Notes: generated by a model from the letters alone, not told the origin. Shown: positions 1-29,992, counted from the stretch's first letter. The stretch is 64,000 nucleotides of DNA from Loripinus fragilis (GCA_964019695.1 OZ026525.1:69671753-69735752); one strand, 5' to 3'. Numbers and translations: made by a program.

Positions 1-103
1 AGCTAGGATAAATGTGTCTTGCTCAAGGACCACAACGCAGTGACGCCGGTGAGGCTCGAACCCGCGGCCCTTCGGTCTCGAGTCAAGCACTCTACCACTG
101 AGC
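1..103 (-). mobile_element. tRNA-derived SINE (family A), head region, cut by window edge
   Basis: Read on the minus strand this is a tRNA-like head: an A-box-like stretch (CTCAGTGGTAGAGTGCTTGA) followed by a B-box-like GGTTCGAGCCTC and the CTTGAGCAAGACAC body. The same sequence recurs at 28594-28791 (+), 35830-36021 (-) and 36350-36697 (-), which marks it as a SINE and not a tRNA gene. The 3' tail lies outside the window. Confidence 0.75.
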
Positions 104-658
104 ATATTGTGAATTACTGTATCAGAACAGGTTAAGTTAAGCTTGAAATTCAGGTATGGTTAAGTGATGCAAATCTAGCTATTATATATTTATTGACCAC
201 CTTTTACATTAGAATAATAGACAAAGTATTGCCATTTTTACATAAATTTTATGAATTCACGGCTAAAAAAAGAATTTTAAAAAATAAAAATTGAAAATAT
301 TGAACATCATTACATAAGCTAGATCAGTGGGAAATTTGAGCAATTTTCTTCACCGTCTAGAAAGTGAAATATTTCCCGATTACTACTCCTACCCCATGTT
401 ATGCACAATTTCAATTTTGTAATTTTTTTAACTGCGCACAAGGAATAAATAAACTTTTATCATATGACGTCGTGTCTGTGAGCGATATAACACCATGCAA
501 TAAAATCGATAAACTACTAGTGTTTTAGTGATTTGCTGACGTAACGTAATGACGTCCATTATAAATTTGGACATTAGATTTCAAATCTTGAGGTTTACAC
601 GACGAAAATGCGATTTTAGGTTAATTTAATGTCAACTGATAAATAGAATGTAACATTC
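104..658. other. AT-rich intergenic stretch, nothing recognised
   Basis: No ORF, splice-consistent exon or repeat shared with the rest of the window was seen. It may contain upstream sequence of the ZP gene, but no promoter could be identified. Confidence 0.5.
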
Positions 659-780
659 GTGCTCCTGTATTATTGAATTTATTAAACTTGTTTCAAAAAA
701 GCGATAAAATGCTCGGCCAGCCTCGCATTTTATAGCTTTTCCCCTACTCGTTTGATAAATTCAATAAAACATGAGCACAC
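659..780. mobile_element. short foldback element (GTGCTC...GAGCAC)
   Basis: The ends are inverted copies: GTGCTCCTGTATTATTGAAT at the left and ATTCAATAAAACATGAGCAC at the right, with AAAGCGATAAAATGC... / GCATTTTATAGCTTTT as inner arms. A related element at 8306-9271 has the same ends but is split by a nested insertion. No coding capacity. Confidence 0.65.
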
Positions 781-1321
781 ATGTAAGATCCTCTATTTTA
801 CCAACAAAAAGTGTTTGTTTTCGAATGCTTGGAAGCTAGCTGTAAATGTAGAATTTTGTTTTGAGAAGAGTGACTAGTTAAAGAAAGTTTACCTTGACAA
901 ATAAATATGTATAGTTACTCCACCTACATCCTTTCAAAATGGCTAGTACATTTGTTCTCTTTCATTGCAAACAAACAAACAAACAAAACAAATCAACAAC
1001 AATAGGATCACAATTAGTATCAATTAGAATACCTAAAAATATTATATACAATTTCGAGCTTAATTTCATAAAAAATATTGTCAAAAAGACACGAAATGGA
1101 GAGCATCACACAGTTTCTGACATGACCACATTATGTAGATTGTTTATAACTGAAAAAGGCATTTCTCATTACAAGCCAAATAAAGTGAGTCCTCTCTGTT
1201 AAAGATTTGCCCAAATAAATCAGTTATTTTTTTCTTTGATCAGTCAATTTATATATTACAGAGAATTGAGAAATCTTAAATAAACAAATTAAATGCTAGA
1301 AAACATTTTAATTTTAATTTA
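781..1321. other. AT-rich stretch upstream of the ZP gene, nothing firm
   Basis: An 87-codon open frame (939-1202, +) exists but is low-complexity (Asn/Lys/Gln-rich) and shows no recognisable domain. I treat it as chance. A 5' untranslated exon of the ZP gene could lie here or further upstream, because the start-codon exon begins at a splice acceptor. Confidence 0.4.
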
Positions 1322-1561
1322 TTAACCCTTAATCCGCCAATTGCAACAAAAGTCGTCTGCTTATCTCGTCTGCTGAAATGTTGAAGAAGCCTCCATGGCA
1401 AACAGTGTGGACCCAGATCAGATATAGGAGCAGTCTGTTCTGGGTCCACGCTATTTGCTTCTATACTTAATTCATCAGTAAAGTTAGGCAATTATTTGCA
1501 GCAGACGACTTCAGCAGACGACATTTTCAGATGCATTTTTTCTTCGCGTTTTAAGGGTTAA
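1322..1561. mobile_element. piggyBac-like MITE (TTAACCCTT...AAGGGTTAA)
   Basis: Begins TTAACCCTTAATCCGCCAA and ends with the inverse GCGTTTTAAGGGTTAA, about 240 bp. TTAA flanks followed by CCC are the hallmark of piggyBac-superfamily insertions. The interior carries CAACAAAAGTCGTCTGC and a CAGTGTGGACCCAGATCAGA block with an inverse partner. Copies at 2025-2243 and 27196-27429. No transposase, so non-autonomous. Confidence 0.7.
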
Positions 1562-1657
1562 GAACCTCACCTGAATATTCATTAGTGTCCTACTTCATAG
1601 AATTCCGCAACACGCGCACATATCATTTACATAATGAGCGGCTTATCATTTCCAAAT

Positions 1658-1886
1658 GAGCCAGTGCATGAGATTTCCAACAATGTGGTATGTGCAACCA
1701 GCAAAGCCTCAGATCAGCCTGCGCATACGCGCAGTCTGATCAGAGCCTTTGCTAGTCGCTTGAGTATTCTATGATTGTTAAGCTACTGACTGAACATCAT
1801 TTGGTGTTTCTAAGCTTAAAAGGAGGCTGCACAGGCTCGTCCGAGTCTACACTTGTCAAAATGTTGGAAATCTCATGTCGCGGCTC
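1658..1886. mobile_element. MITE, GAGCC-TIR family, copy 1, abutting ZP exon 1
   Basis: About 229 bp with terminal inverted repeats GAGCCAGTGCATGAGATTTC / GAAATCTCATGTCGCGGCTC. Internal palindrome CTGCGCATACGCGCAG. Flanks read AAAT on both sides, compatible with a 4-bp target duplication. It ends 15 bp before the acceptor of the start-codon exon. Other copies at 3859-4095 and 6382-6619, all in the same orientation. Confidence 0.75.
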
Positions 1887-1903
1887 AAATTAATTTTTCA
1901 GAC

Positions 1904-19982
<18,079 letters not shown>

Positions 19983-20082
19983 CAGGAGGACAAAAAGCTA
20001 AAGTCTGAGATCGAAACAAAATGGCTGATATTTTACTGTAAAACACTTTATTTACGTGGCATCAAAATTTGGTAATATATTT

Positions 20083-20334
20083 GGGCCTCGTCGCGAGAAA
20101 TTCTGTCTTCGGGGTTTCCGACAAAGCCAGATTCAAACAAGCCTGCTTAGCTACAGAGACTAGCTAGAAAATTGAAAATTCGCATGTAGCAAGTTATGAT
20201 ATAATACTTTCCAAAAAGCGAAAAGCAAAGGCGCTGATCAGACAGCGCGGATGCGCAGGCTGGTCTGTGCCTTTGTTGTTTGCAACCCCCCCCCCCCCCC
20301 CCGAAGACAGGGTTTCTCGCACGCGTCAAGGCCC
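20083..20334. mobile_element. MITE, GGGCCTCGTCGCGAGAAA-TIR family
   Basis: GGGCCTCGTCGCGAGAAATT...TGTCTTCGGGG pairs with CCCGAAGACAGGGTTTCTCGCACGCGTCAAGGCCC. It contains a CAGACAGCGCGGATGCGCAGGCTGGTCTG palindrome and a 17-C run (20286-20302). It begins about 100 bp after the ZP stop codon, so it may sit in the 3' UTR. Confidence 0.7.
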
Positions 20335-20571
20335 AAATTTTATTGGCATAGTTTATTTTAGCGTTTTCTTTATTTAACGACCTTTCAGTGCATGTACAAA
20401 AATGAATTTTGGTAGGGGCTACTTTTTCTGGTAAAAATATGCAACCAGTTTTTTTGTTTTTGTTTTTTTTTCGATGTGCAAACAGGCCCTTGCTGCATCA
20501 GGGGAGCATAGTATTTCCTTTTAGAGTAGCCCCTTTAAAGTTAGGGGTTACTCGACGTGGAGACAGACACT

Positions 20572-20577
20572 AATAAA
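20572..20577 (+). promoter_or_regulatory. candidate polyadenylation signal AATAAA of the ZP gene
   Basis: First AATAAA on the + strand after the ZP stop codon. The distance (about 590 nt) and intervening MITE make this only a candidate; another AATAAA lies near 21264. Confidence 0.3.
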
Positions 20578-20747
20578 AGTGTTTAATTAATACAGATATC
20601 AGCCTGCTATAGTTGAGTGTCGATTCATCGCATTTTGAGTATTTGAATCAAAAACTGTCTTTCACGTTCTTTTATCTTGGCAATTTTTGTTTTTATCGCC
20701 AATAGCACCAAATTTAAATAACACCAAAACAAGTATTTTACAGTATT

Positions 20748-21240
20748 TGGGCCTCTTCGTGAGGAAAATTGATTTCATGCATGCGAACAACCAAGAAACA
20801 GATCAGCCTGCGCATATGCACAGTCTGATCAGCATCTTTGTTGATCACTTCATAGACAATAAAATATCTATACTTGCTAAAACAATAATTTAGAGTATAA
20901 CACACGTCATGCAATGGTGTAGCCAGAACGCTGGAAAAAATACGCACATCAAAGGGGGGGCTACTGTATCTTCAAGTGCGTCCTTTTTCAAAATGGGAAC
21001 TTTTTTTAAAGGAAAGAATTTGCTCCCAGTGGGAGCGAATTCTTTCCTTTAAAGCAGTTCGTTATGGTATGGGAAATCACTCTTACCACTTTTCGTGACC
21101 TCCCTTGAATGCTACTTTTATTACGCACGTGCGTAACTGCGTAATGGGAGCTACGCCAATGCATGTAGCACGCAGGAAGGAAATACTTGGTTGCAAACCT
21201 TGTATTACTTAATAGACATATTTCATCGCGACGAGGCCCA
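20748..21240. mobile_element. degraded GGGCCTC-TIR MITE carrying a nested MITE
   Basis: Left end GGGCCTCTTCGTGAGG and right end ATCGCGACGAGGCCCA belong to the same family as 20083-20334. The middle is occupied by the insertion at 20909-21164. Confidence 0.55.
20909..21164. mobile_element. nested MITE with GTAGC/GCTAC ends
   Basis: ATGCAATGGTGTAGCC pairs with GGAGCTACGCCAATGCAT. Its centre is a near-perfect hairpin (AAAGGAAAGAATTTGCTCCC / GGGAGCGAATTCTTTCCTTT, 21008-21055). Confidence 0.6.
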
Positions 21241-21413
21241 CTTGTCTTTGCAGCAAATCATGAACAAATAAAGTATAAATAAGCTTACAATAACTTGTTT
21301 TTTTCTTAATATATACTTGATGGGACCAGCTTTTTACTTTAAGTTATATGTCTTTAAATTCAACTGAAGCTCAACTGTAATGAATAATATATGTACCAAA
21401 CAAAACGTTTTGG

Positions 21414-21652
21414 GCCGCCGTGGTGTAGGGGATAAACCTATGTCTTGTAAACCAGGGGTCGCAGGTTCGATTCCCGGCTTCTCCCAGTCTGTCGGATGAG
21501 ACTTTAAGCCATTGCCCCGTCTTCTGAGACCATTTAAAACCAGAACTACTGCCGGTTGAGCCTTCGGGAGTTCCTGGACATAGAACCACAAAAAGCATAA
21601 ACCCACCCGGCCAGTACTGGTACAGCCAAGGAACACGGCCACAAAAACACAG
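21414..21652 (+). mobile_element. tRNA-derived SINE (family B), full-length-looking
   Basis: Head GCCGTGGTGTAGGGGATAAA, B-box GCAGGTTCGATTCCC, body TGAGCCTTCGGGAGTTCCTG and tail GGCCACAAAAACAC. Best-preserved copy of the family in the window. Confidence 0.8.
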
Positions 21653-21684
21653 TTTTGGGCCATAGGATAAGTGCAGTATTACTC

Positions 21685-22201
21685 GACTTTTCGCTTACTG
21701 TAAAGGCGGCAACTTTAATATTCATATCTTGGTGTGGTTCGGCTATTTCATCTGCTAAGGAAGGGAAATCAGGTTTTATTTATAATTTGGTAAAGAGATA
21801 ATAAGTTTTTGGAGCCGCGCAAACGTGCGTGCATTTCATGAAAATCCTAACCGTATACACACTGAACTCACATGTATTAACCCTTAAAGCGCATAATCAC
21901 AAAATGTATGTTTTTTGTCGTCCACTAAACTATTTGAAGCCCCATAGATAAACAGTGTGGACCCAGATAAGACTGCTCCTCTAGACTGTTTGCCTCCCTG
22001 CTTATGTTAAATAGACATTTTCAGATGCAGTTATGTTGCTGGCGTTTTCAGGACTAAATAATGACTGAGGTTGTGGCACAAGATGATACAGTTACTTTTG
22101 AATAAAACCACGCCTCCTTTTCATCTTTTTCCTATGGCTAAGGTTGACTAGTCCTAATTACGCATTCATGAGGTGCCGCCTTTACAGTACGGTGAAAAGT
22201 C
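21685..22201. mobile_element. MITE, ACTGTAAAGGCGGCA-TIR family, copy 2
   Basis: GACTTTTCGCTTACTGTAAAGG at the left and CCTTTACAGTACGGTGAAAAGTC at the right, with the interior shared with 6741-7261. Confidence 0.75.
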
Positions 22202-22459
22202 AAGTAATACAATAACTGTTCGAAGGACTAGAAGGAGATGATTAAGGTAATCTACTCATCGCTAAAAGCCGTCGTCCAAAGTCTATTATAAATTATTTCT
22301 TATGATTTTGTCGTCCGCTGATATGCTATTCAAAAATACTATCAAGTTGTCAAACGGCGTCTTTTCGATTCTTACCTGGGTCCAAATTGTTTGCAAATGC
22401 CATCAGCAGGCGACACTAGGAGGCATATAGTCTAGGACCCCAGAATGCAAGACCCATCC

Positions 22460-22818
22460 GGGGCGTAGCTTGCCCAAAATTCAACGTACGTAAAATTGGC
22501 ATTTATGCAAATGATTCCGAAAACGCGGCGTCTCATCAGGGTCTACGCTATTTGCCATGTTAACATTATTAAATCTTATATGAATCAGGACAATTTTCAG
22601 TTCCTCTAAACTTCGTTAATGGATGCTAAACACTCACAGGGGATCTTAGAGCAGATAATGCCCTACTAAAATAGAATTAGACAGATTGAAATTGCTTTTC
22701 CACACACATTTTGTATGCGTGCCATCAAGAAACCTTAAGAAATCGGATTGAAAAATCCCATATTTTCGGTTCAATTGTGTACGCAAATGCGTATTTGCGT
22801 ATATGGTAGCTACGCCCC
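22460..22818. mobile_element. MITE with GGGGCGTAGCT/AGCTACGCCCC ends
   Basis: GGGCGTAGCTTGCCC and GGTAGCTACGCCCC form short inverted ends about 360 bp apart; ACGTACG and TACGCAAATGCGTA motifs sit inside. The end motif GTAGCTACGCC resembles 20909-21164. Confidence 0.45.
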
Positions 22819-22943
22819 TGCCCATGTAATATTTACAGGGATAAAAAAGTTTCATTCTTACCTTAACATCAAGAACAGTCAGCATCCGAATGTTCTCTTT
22901 TAAAAGTGTAGACTTGTCCCTGCTTCTTTAGTGTTTAATATAC

Positions 22944-23460
22944 AGGTAGGGATCACACGGAATTCCGCTGGTAGCCTTTATCACGGAAGTCCGTGACTTT
23001 GCAATGAATACCTACTTTTCCGTTTTCCAAACTTATCTTAAGTGTTATGAAAACCAAAGGTTTCCTGGAATGTGTGCCAGTAAGCAATCTTTTGATGACG
23101 TTGGATAAAGTTTTCAGCCGGGTGATTTCAAAACACTGGGAAGGAAAATTTGTGGTTGGAAGGAGCTGGAGACGCTGGTAAAGATGGCAGTATATTGTTC
23201 TTAAAATTCAATTTTTACTAACAGGACAATAACGACTGCATAAAATACTGCCTTTAGCTTCAACTTAATTTCGAGTTGTTCAGGTTACTCGGCATTTATA
23301 TGGAGTTACTCGCTATCAAAAACTTGCGATTTTCTAAGTTTTGAAACGCGAGTCATGGATTTCCGTGACCTTGAAGTTTTCGATTGTGACGGCTTCCCGT
23401 CACCTTAAACATTTTTGTAGAGGCTATGGATATCCGTGACTTTGATTTTTCAAAATCAAA
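22944..23460. repeat. repeat with TCACGGAAxTCCGTGA palindromes
   Basis: Begins CAGGTAGGGATCACACGGAA and carries repeated ATCACGGAAGTCCGTGACTT. 23388-23450 recurs nearly verbatim at 25569-25637 (GGTTTCCCGTCACCTTAAAC). The inverse end CCATGTGATCCCTACCTG is at about 52170-52187, so these are pieces of one family. Confidence 0.5.
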
Positions 23461-23678
23461 TCATTCTTTATTTTCTCTCAGTCCAAGTACATTGGCAACA
23501 TGAGGTACAATAAACAATAATGGTTACAATATATGAGGCATAAATGAAATAACATGAATACAAACATTGTTGCATGCATGTAGTAATACTCGTACATATA
23601 ATGGCGTCTTACAAATTTATAATGGAGCAGTATTACGACGTGAGTAGTGAATGTGTTTAGAGACCAATAGGTATAATG

Positions 23679-23681
<3 letters not shown>

Positions 23682-23711
<30 letters not shown>
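23682..23711 (+). repeat. (AG)n microsatellite
   Basis: Fifteen AG repeats, followed by a short inverted GCAAACGCC...GATCTCTCGCTC segment. Confidence 0.95.
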
Positions 23712-23712
<1 letters not shown>

Positions 23713-23759
23713 AAACGCCCCATTAATGGCGTATTTGATCTCTCGCTCTTTCTTTTCCC

Positions 23760-24489
23760 GCTGTAAAGCGTGGAGAGTCAAATTTCTGAGTTCAAATAAG
23801 ATTTGGAAAAATAATGATTGATAATAGTAATTAAGGCAGTTTTTGACTAATATATTTGGGCAGGTCGGGTTATTACATTAACTAGGTCAGAATATGGTTC
23901 AGTAATTAAGCATTTTGGTTTCTATGCTTTTCTCCCGATAATGATATTATTGAGGTTACTATTGGGGGTTACCTCCGTTTAGAGATTTCTCCCTAGAGTA
24001 TCCTCAAGAATTTATCCTTAAAAGTTATTTTTTTGGCAAATGTTGTCTAGAAAGGAATATCTCACGTTACATAATATATTGCATAGACAAGTATACAGAT
24101 ATCATTAATTATTCTTCAGGTGTTATGGAGGCCCTGTTACTGAACAGAGTCACACATGCACACCTGAATGAGAGATATTAGTTCATGCAGCCCGAAGACA
24201 GCCTTGCCGAAATCGAAACTCAAGATCTGAATCTAGGCTGCATACCCTTTTATTATAGTTTTAATTTTTTCTTGTTCGAGATCGTTACAACAAATGTGCT
24301 GAACGGATTGCGTGAATACGCAAGCCGGTCTGCATCTTTGTTGCCCTCATTCTTCATATGTAGTCTCATAGAGTTAGAATATTGTAATACTATTCTTAAG
24401 AGTTAATATCTAGGCAATGACGTATATGTTAATATCGACCAATACAGTTATATAGCGGTTATGCACTCTTGCAATTTTCATGGGTTTGA
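23760..24489. other. AT-rich stretch, nothing recognised
   Basis: A 73-codon open frame at 24185-24406 shows no domain and no splice context. Treated as noncoding. Confidence 0.4.
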
Positions 24490-25160
24490 CATTTAATTGA
24501 GTTATGTTTAAATTTGAAACAGATCAGAACAATAAAGGCCCGGGTCAGATTGTGTGATTGCGCAAGCTGGTCTGGGCTGTTGCTGTTCGCATACAACTAA
24601 GAGGGTATACTTCCATGGTTTCATTTATAATTAATAAATTAACAGAGACCTGAGATAATCTATGGTGTACTCGTGTTCAGCATTTAACTACGATGTGTTT
24701 AAATTTGGAACAGATTAGAACAGTAAAGGCTCAGATCAGATTGTGTAATTACGCATTCTGGTCTGCGCTATTGCTGTTCACATACAACTAGGAGAGTATA
24801 CTGGTATGCGTCTCACATCTTCCGTGGTTTCATTTATAGTTCGCAGGTAGACAGTAACCTGAAATAATCTACGACATAATCGTACTTGGTATTTGACTGA
24901 GTTGTGTTTAAATTTGGAACATATCAGAACAATAAAGGCCCAGATCAGATTGTGTGGTTACGCAAGCTAGTCTGTGCTGTTGATGTTCACATACAACTAA
25001 GAGGGTATACTGGTATGTGTCTCACCTCTTGCGTTATTCCATCTATAAGTTACAATTAGACAGTGATATGAGATAACTATGACATATCGAAACAGCTGAG
25101 GCACGATCAGGCTGTGCGAGTGCACTGGCTGGTCTGTAACTTTGCTGTTCTCATAAACAT
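24490..25160 (+). repeat. tandem repeat, about 190-210-bp unit, three and a half copies
   Basis: TGTTTAAATTTGxAACAGAT starts recur at 24505, 24696 and 24905, followed each time by CAATAAAGGCCCAGATCAGA, a GCAAGCTGGTCTG core and CATACAACTAAGAGGGTATA. The last copy is degraded. Confidence 0.8.
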
Positions 25161-27195
25161 CTGAACACAAAGGTATTTTAACGACCACTTAAGAATCAAT
25201 ATGAACATTTGATCCCTGTGAATTCAGATGGGCCCTCTCACGCGTAGCGTGGGACTGGTCATTATGAAATCTATTGGGTCACAGATGGGGTTTCTAAACT
25301 ACGACGTATTTGTACCAGAAGGTTATTTAAATCTTAGCAAACGATGCAGATCCTGATGAAATGTGGCATTATGCCAATGTCATCTGGGTTCGCACTATTT
25401 ACTAATGCCTTCATTCAGGGGCCTACAGTATACTAGGGGCTAATGACGATACTGGGACAGTAAACATCGAAAACAAGTCATCACAGGTCAATGCAACAAA
25501 GACGCCGGTCAGGCTGTATTAATATGCAGGGAGCGGTTGTTGAGTTCAGGCTGTGAACAGGTACATTGATTGTAACGGTTTCCCGTCACCTTAAACATTT
25601 TTGTAGAGGTTATGGATATCCGTGACTTTGAATTTTGACTGAGATCGTTTGTTGAGTTCAGGCTGTGTACAGGTACATTATCTAACAACTTACAATAATC
25701 GAATACTCGAGCATAGGTAGACTGGCATCAGTCCACTAAATATATATAATTACATTTATAATTATATCTAACTATGAAAACAATCATCTTCTAAAAATTC
25801 TATCCTCTCTGATAGTCAAATCTAGTGGACTGGAGAGTTAGCTTGCGCTTTTATCTAATGCAATAAATTGGTTTGATTGTTTAACAGTAAACTCTGCTGG
25901 AAGTGTCTCAGCATATCAGCATCTAATGACATGTGAATAATTAGATTTATTACCTTGTGGTCAGTTTGATATGTGTTTTTAGTTTGCTGTGTGCAGAGAA
26001 ATTTTACAAACTGATATGATTCCATGATTCTGAGATTCTTCTTTTCTGTTTAAGCTGAAACTCAATAAGTTACAGATCCGGAGTTACTAGTGTAATTTGC
26101 TTTACTGAATTTTAATCCTTTGTATACTAATGGATTAGTCCGCCTGCTTTGATAAATAAACTTGGGAAAGTCCATTGTACAGTTTTAGGGGTGCCAGGTT
26201 ATAATTTTCAAAAAACATTGCATTCTTTTTTTACCTTACAAACAGTGTAGACCCATGAAATACAGTCTCGAGAATGCAGTATTATGCTGCATTTCATCTT
26301 GGTTTTCACTGTTTGCAAAAGTTTTCATTCGGGGTTTCCGGAAAACAAAGGGTTAATTAATGTAATAAATGGATTTTTTTGATCATATAAAGTTGATAGC
26401 GCCTTGTCACAAGAAAACCCTTGCTGGGAACTGGCAAGATACTTGATATTTCGGCTTTAAACAACTACGGTACTATGGACTTTATAGTATGTATGTAGTG
26501 CAAATCAAAGGCATTGATCAGCCTGTGCGATAGCACAATTTGTTTTCCGCATATTTTATAGAGATTTTTACATTATGGGAGCTCAAATATAATTTCAGTT
26601 GATTGGGTGTGTCAATATAAAAATGGATAAGACAGTGACACCTGTTAACACTTTCACAAGAATACATTTAACATTTAACTCCATCAACGAAAGAGTTCTG
26701 TGCATTGTTTGTGGTTGCTCAATATAGACTTTAATTGTTAAACAAAGATGTAAAAACATCATATTTTGAGTTAAAATCAGCACACACATCTGATCTTTGA
26801 ATAGTTTTTTCTGTTTAAAAAAACTAACATTGCGATGCCCGTCAACGCGGTGTTGAAGCAATGTGATTTCTGCCCAGTGCTCCCAATGTCAAAGTGAAGA
26901 AATTCAACCAGGCGTGACAAACGGTTCAGACCCAGATCAGGCCCGATAAAATCGTCGGGCCCGATCAGGATCTAAACTGCTTAACATTCTGACATTATTA
27001 TTGAAATATTTTTTTGAAAAAAAAAATAGTTTGAGAAAATTAACGGACAACAAAAAAAGCATGAAAAGTTAACTACATATCAAGTAGGCCATAAACATAA
27101 TATCTAGTAATCCTTGCACAATATTATGCACAACAGCTTCAATGTGTAGCATATCTTTTTGAATTTGGAGTTGTAGTTTTTGTGTGCATTTAGTA
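25161..27195. other. mostly unassigned DNA with a GATC-type hairpin
   Basis: 25569-25637 copies 23388-23450. 26920-26985 is an inverted repeat (CAGATCAGGCCCGATAAAAT / CGTCGGGCCCGATCAGGATC). No supported gene. Confidence 0.45.
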
Positions 27196-27429
27196 TTACC
27201 CTTAATGCGCCAATCGCAACAAAAGTCGTCTGCTTTTCTCGTCTGTTGAAATGTTTAAGAAGCCTCTGTGACAAATAGTGTGGACCCAGATCAGACTGAT
27301 CCTATAGGAGCAGTGTTCTGGGTCAACACTGTTCGCTTCTATACTTAATTCGCCAGTAATGTTAGGCAATTATTTGCAGCAGACGACATTTTCAGATGCA
27401 TTTTTTTTTCTTGGCGCTTCAAGGGTTAA
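27196..27429. mobile_element. piggyBac-like MITE, third copy
   Basis: TTACCCTTAATGCGCCAATC ... TTGGCGCTTCAAGGGTTAA; same interior as 1322-1561 (CAACAAAAGTCGTCTGC, GTGTGGACCCAGATCAGACT). Confidence 0.7.
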
Positions 27430-27937
27430 CTCTTTATCTACCAGTGTCGTCTGCTAATAACCTTGGTTAACAGTTTAGACCCAGATCTGATGTCCAAGCC
27501 GAGAACTTCTACTTCCAAGTAAAGTTTATAAATTGCTATCTAGAGAGATTATCAGTTTTACTAAAAAAATGACATTAGAGACTGGGGCCAGTCTAGAGCA
27601 TAGGTTACATAGACAACTCGGATTTCTTATTCGGGTCTGCGTTTCGAATTATGAACATGCATAGAGACTTATCAACATACAATGGTGATCGGACCCATAC
27701 TTATGCAATCGTACCAATTGCATATGCGAGCAGCGAAGGAGCATACAAGCATTTCGTCTGAGCCGTCGCTTCTCGCATTTACATACACACAGAAAAAGCA
27801 AAGCCTGATGATGCAGGTTCAGACCGATATCTAGGCATCCTGAAACTGTAGATATAAGAATGATAAATACTTTTCTCGAATAAGTTCTAAATACATGGCG
27901 AATGTGTGTTGCAAGTATAGGCTTTCACAATAAACTG

Positions 27938-28245
27938 CCGGTGAGCCTTCGGATGCTCCTGGACATAAAACCACAAAAAACATAAAACCACTCGACCAGT
28001 ATTGGTTATAGCCAAGGAACACGACCACAAACATTAAACAACAGCAAAAAAAAACCTGTCGGCGTGGTGTATTCGACTTGTACCCAGGGGTCCCGAGTTT
28101 GATCCTCTTCTCCACGTGAGTGTTACAGTATCGGATGGGACTTTAAGCTGTGGCCCTGCGCTTCTGGTCATGCTAAAGCTACACACTACAATAAACATTC
28201 TCGGCTAAGTACTATACTGGTACAGCTACGGAGCAGCCGTAAGGA
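27938..28245 (+). mobile_element. SINE family B fragments
   Basis: 27938-28045 is a 3' body (GTGAGCCTTCGGATGCTCCT ... ACACGACCACAAACAT). 28055-28245 is a variant head (GTGGTGTATTCGACTTGTAC, GAGTTTGATCCTCTTC) with a different body. They look like two separate insertions. Confidence 0.55.
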
Positions 28246-28593
28246 AAACTTCGGTGGTGTAGTGATTAAGTTTTACCAACTCAAATAAATACCCCCAATG
28301 TTGTACATGGACCTTAAGAAAAGACCCTAATGTGCATAAAAATGACCCCTAAATATAGTCCAATTTTGTGATGACCCCTCAAAATATCCAAACAATCTTC
28401 ATACCCACAAATCGTTTTTCTGAAAACCACAAAAATAATGAAATTCAAAATTTCGGACGCAAAAAAATGACCCGAGCCTACGTGTATATAAAAATATTAA
28501 AGTGCCCCCTGGGGACGGCTCTGTTTTTGAAGTTTCCTACCCGTGGTTGATGGAATCTTGTACTGGAAATGTATTTTACAGTATGGGCTTAAA

Positions 28594-28791
28594 GGGAGCG
28601 CAGTGGCTCAGTGGTAGAGTGCTTGACTCGAGACCGAGGGTTCAAGCCTCACCGGCGTCACTGCGTTGTGTCCTTAAGCAAGAACAGTAATCCTAGCTTA
28701 GTACTGGTTCAACCCAGGAAGACCCGCCCTTTTATAACTGAAAGATTGTTGATGGGATGTAAAGAATCAAATCAAACAAAACAACAACAAA
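28594..28791 (+). mobile_element. tRNA-derived SINE (family A), complete
   Basis: Head GGGAGCGCAGTGGCTCAGTG, B-box GAGGGTTCAAGCCTC, body CTTAGTACTGGTTCAACCCA and GACCCGCCCTTTTATAACTG, A-rich tail (AAATCAAACAAAACAACAAC). This is the reference copy for the family here. Confidence 0.8.
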
Positions 28792-28799
28792 AGTATGGG

Positions 28800-29780
28800 T
28801 TTAACAGCTGTACACATGTGTCTTTATTTTTCTATATGCTTATCTGCACAAAGAAGACAATTTCCACTGCGTTATCCACACTGATTACATAGGATGGCAT
28901 AACTGAAGTTAAAGCTGCAAAGTATGTAACTTTTGATCTTCTAATTTTAAAAATAATGTTGTTTTTTTTCTTAAACACTGTTAAATACTCAAATTCAGGT
29001 AAATATTTTACCATTTTCGTAAATCTTAACAAGTTATCACTATGAAAACAACTGCATTTATGTTAAAATTCAACGGTCTAGAATTATTGGAGGGACGCAA
29101 ATAATTACCAACAAGAGAAATAAACACCTGTTTGATAAGATAATTCACTTTTCCATGCAGTTTTCAGCTGTACTGAACATTTTTATTGTGAAAACATAGC
29201 TTAATTCTACTTTTGCAAATGATTTAAAAAGAAAATAATTTTTTTCGAAAAATGTTCATAGTTACAGAGTATGCAGCTTTAAACAACCCAGTATATTAAG
29301 CAGTCTTAGGAAAAATGGGCATAGTCAAGCATGGAACCTTATGCTACTGCGAATATCAGAATAAGTTTAAGTTCAATGTATGATTTCTGTTAAACAGACA
29401 TGCTTGATCGAATGCCTTTTATATACTTGACAAATTAACCATTTTAGTTCCCTCAACGCAACCGATTTCCAAATCACTGCACTGCTGGGTACCCTGGATT
29501 TTGGCTATAGAAAGTTGAAGGTCTATGATATCAGAGATCAACATTTTATTGAGAACCTTAAAATCACATGACCTAGTTGGTCGTCGTGCTAACATATCGT
29601 AAAACCCTATAAAGCTATTCTTCAGAACCGGATGGGACTTTGTATATTGTATTTGGGATATGGGTCCAAAAAAATTGTTCAAAATAATGATGATTCTAGC
29701 TAAGTTGAATATGGCCTTCTTTGTGACAATGTCAAATTTCTTTCCTAATACATTATATGAAATTTATCTTGATGTGTTAG
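28800..29780. other. AT-rich stretch, no supported gene
   Basis: An 87-codon minus-strand frame (29419-29682) has varied composition but no recognisable domain or splice context. I cannot assign it. Confidence 0.4.
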
Positions 29781-29799
29781 TTATTGGTGAAGTCTAAAA

Positions 29800-29985
29800 G
29801 TAATCGAGTATGATCAAGAAATACCACTATCACACACTGCAGACCAACCCATGGCACCGTGAGGAAGAGCCACAGAACATATAAAATGGCAAGACATGGG
29901 TGTAACAATAAAAACAAAATCTTCCTCTTCAAGATGATTGGAACACGAGAAAGGACACAAAGTAATGCATACCAAAACAAAGACT
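29800..29985 (-). repeat. dispersed repeat R1, minus-strand copy
   Basis: On the minus strand it carries the family phrases CTTTCTCGTGTTCC, GCAGTGTGTGATAGTGGTAT and TTTCTTGATCATACTCGATT. Related copies at 34130-34350 (-), 46385-46512 (+), 50975-51285 (+) and 63700-63965 (+). Confidence 0.6.
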
Positions 29986-29992
29986 AACGCAG

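Noticed and set aside
939..1202. 87-codon ORF upstream of the ZP gene
   Set aside because: Low-complexity composition, no domain and no splice support.
28594..28680. tRNA gene (A and B boxes present)
   Set aside because: The same head recurs with a shared non-tRNA body and A-rich tail in several copies, so it is a SINE.
29419..29682. 87-codon minus-strand ORF
   Set aside because: Composition is not obviously random, but no domain, homologous repeat or exon context could be seen; not enough to call a gene.
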